Shown here: piece by piece, positions 63,570 through 64,000 of the stretch
Layout: every line of letters begins with the position of its first letter
Position numbering within the stretch: position 1 is the stretch's first letter
DNA from: Halorussus marinus
Lineage (GTDB): Archaea; Halobacteriota; Halobacteria; Halobacteriales; Haladaptataceae
Direction of reading: 5' to 3'
Assembly: GCF_004765795.1 (NCBI RefSeq)
Contig: NZ_SBIV01000001.1
Span: 186,001-250,000 of the forward strand
Length of the DNA: 64,000 bases
The notes under the pieces: generated by a model
The model's database searches: none
What the model was told of the DNA's origin: nothing
What the model saw: the letters and a program-made list of their open reading frames with translations, nothing else
Translations under genes and position numbers: made by a program

Positions 63570-64000
63570 ATGAGTTCGACCGAGGATCTCCCCTCGCTCC
63601 GGACGACCGCGGACTACCAGTTCGGGGCGGGCGCAGGCGCCGCGCTGTTTCCCGCCGAGGCCGACCTCGAAGTGCGACGCTCCTCGTCGGGGCGGCCCCA
63701 GCAGGTCGTCGCGACCGACGGCCGGATCGTCACCTACGGCACCGACGGCCGATTCACGCTGGGTCTCGCCGGCGGCCGACGGCTCCTCGACGCCCTTGAG
63801 GCGCCCGCGGGTCGGGTCGTCGTCGGCGACGAGAGCGAACCGTTCGTCCGCGAGGGCAAGAACGTCTTCGCGAAGTTCGTCTCGGCGGTCGACCCCGACG
63901 TCCGGCCCGGCGACGAGGTCGCGATCGTCCACGAGGCCGACGGCGACCTCCTCGGCGTGGGCCGGGCGGAGCTGTCGGCCGACGCGATGGCCGACTTCGA
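63570..64000 (+). CDS. PUA domain protein (partial, runs off the window)
   Basis: The frame opens at ATG 63570 (MSSTEDLPSLRTTADYQFGA) and stays open to the last base, so the end is missing. Visible residues include a pre-PUA region GAGAALFPAEADLEVRRSSS, GRPQQVVATDGRIVTYGTDG, and the PUA core EGKNVFAKFVSAVDPDVRPG with GDEVAIVHEADGDLLGVGRA. PUA domains bind structured RNA, often tRNA. The standalone form may act with the archaeosine transglycosylase; that gene is not in view. A T-rich ggctttt is about 26-32 bases upstream. Confidence 0.8.
   Translation, partial: MSSTEDLPSLRTTADYQFGAGAGAALFPAEADLEVRRSSSGRPQQVVATDGRIVTYGTDGRFTLGLAGGRRLLDALEAPAGRVVVGDESEPFVREGKNVFAKFVSAVDPDVRPGDEVAIVHEADGDLLGVGRAELSADAMADF

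Overview
The window is chromosomal DNA from an extreme halophile of the class Halobacteria (haloarchaea). The evidence is high GC with strong C/G third positions, very acidic proteins, TATA-like boxes about 25-32 bases before many start codons (leaderless transcripts), and lineage-typical genes: sn-glycerol-1-phosphate dehydrogenase (egsA), GfcR next to glucose dehydrogenase, Bat-type HTH regulators, F420-linked enzymes (NpdG, PPOX family), the PurN-PurH and FolC-FolP fusions, and several DUF families seen mainly in haloarchaea. The genus cannot be read from the sequence. No rRNA, tRNA, CRISPR array or insertion sequence was found.

Layout. 1-7.7 kb: end of a radical SAM/HhH gene, an Oxa1-like DUF106 protein, a TRAM protein, a YkgJ cysteine-cluster protein, an MBL hydrolase with a winged-helix regulator, an F420/PPOX protein, a methyltransferase, a GT2 glycosyltransferase, a small wHTH protein and an amidohydrolase. 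7.8-19.3 kb: katG with an overlapping upstream mini-ORF, ASCH and DUF5518 proteins, npdG, a HAD phosphatase, a formate/nitrite channel, an aminotransferase, an NTF2-like protein, a HypE-like protein, gdh-gfcR, a monothiol glutaredoxin and a conserved hypothetical. 19.3-23.9 kb: a PAPS-reductase-family gene with a palindromic operator, membrane proteins, and an AT-richer island with two unrecognised genes.

23.9-32.9 kb: an aldo/keto reductase, a Bat-type regulator and an SDR dehydrogenase lie beside a compact six-gene operon. The operon encodes a lipoprotein-anchored binding protein, two ABC ATPases, two permeases and a FabH-like condensing enzyme with a substituted active-site residue. This looks like an uptake-plus-metabolism module whose substrate I cannot name. 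33-49 kb: an MFS transporter, gltB, a GNAT-zinc ribbon fusion, an epimerase, egsA, DoxX, and two membrane-anchored wHTH paralogues on either side of an S9 peptidase, then a GT4 glycosyltransferase. 49-55.7 kb: the folC-folP fusion, a SHOCT protein, the purN-purH fusion and divergent purB.

55.7-61.6 kb: a complete-looking lysine (diaminopimelate, succinylase branch) operon, dapA-dapB-dapD-lysA-dapF-dapE, in which every junction is a 4-base overlap. 61.8-64 kb: a calcineurin-like phosphoesterase with a palindrome around its TATA box and a duplicated 3' end, a NYN-domain protein, a small membrane protein and the start of a PUA-domain gene.

The least explained signal is a dispersed intergenic element found five times (about 15.3, 19.3, 20.7, 51.55 and 62.65 kb): a GC hairpin, then a conserved core resembling TGCAAAACGTCGATGAAAAA, then GC-rich inverted repeats.
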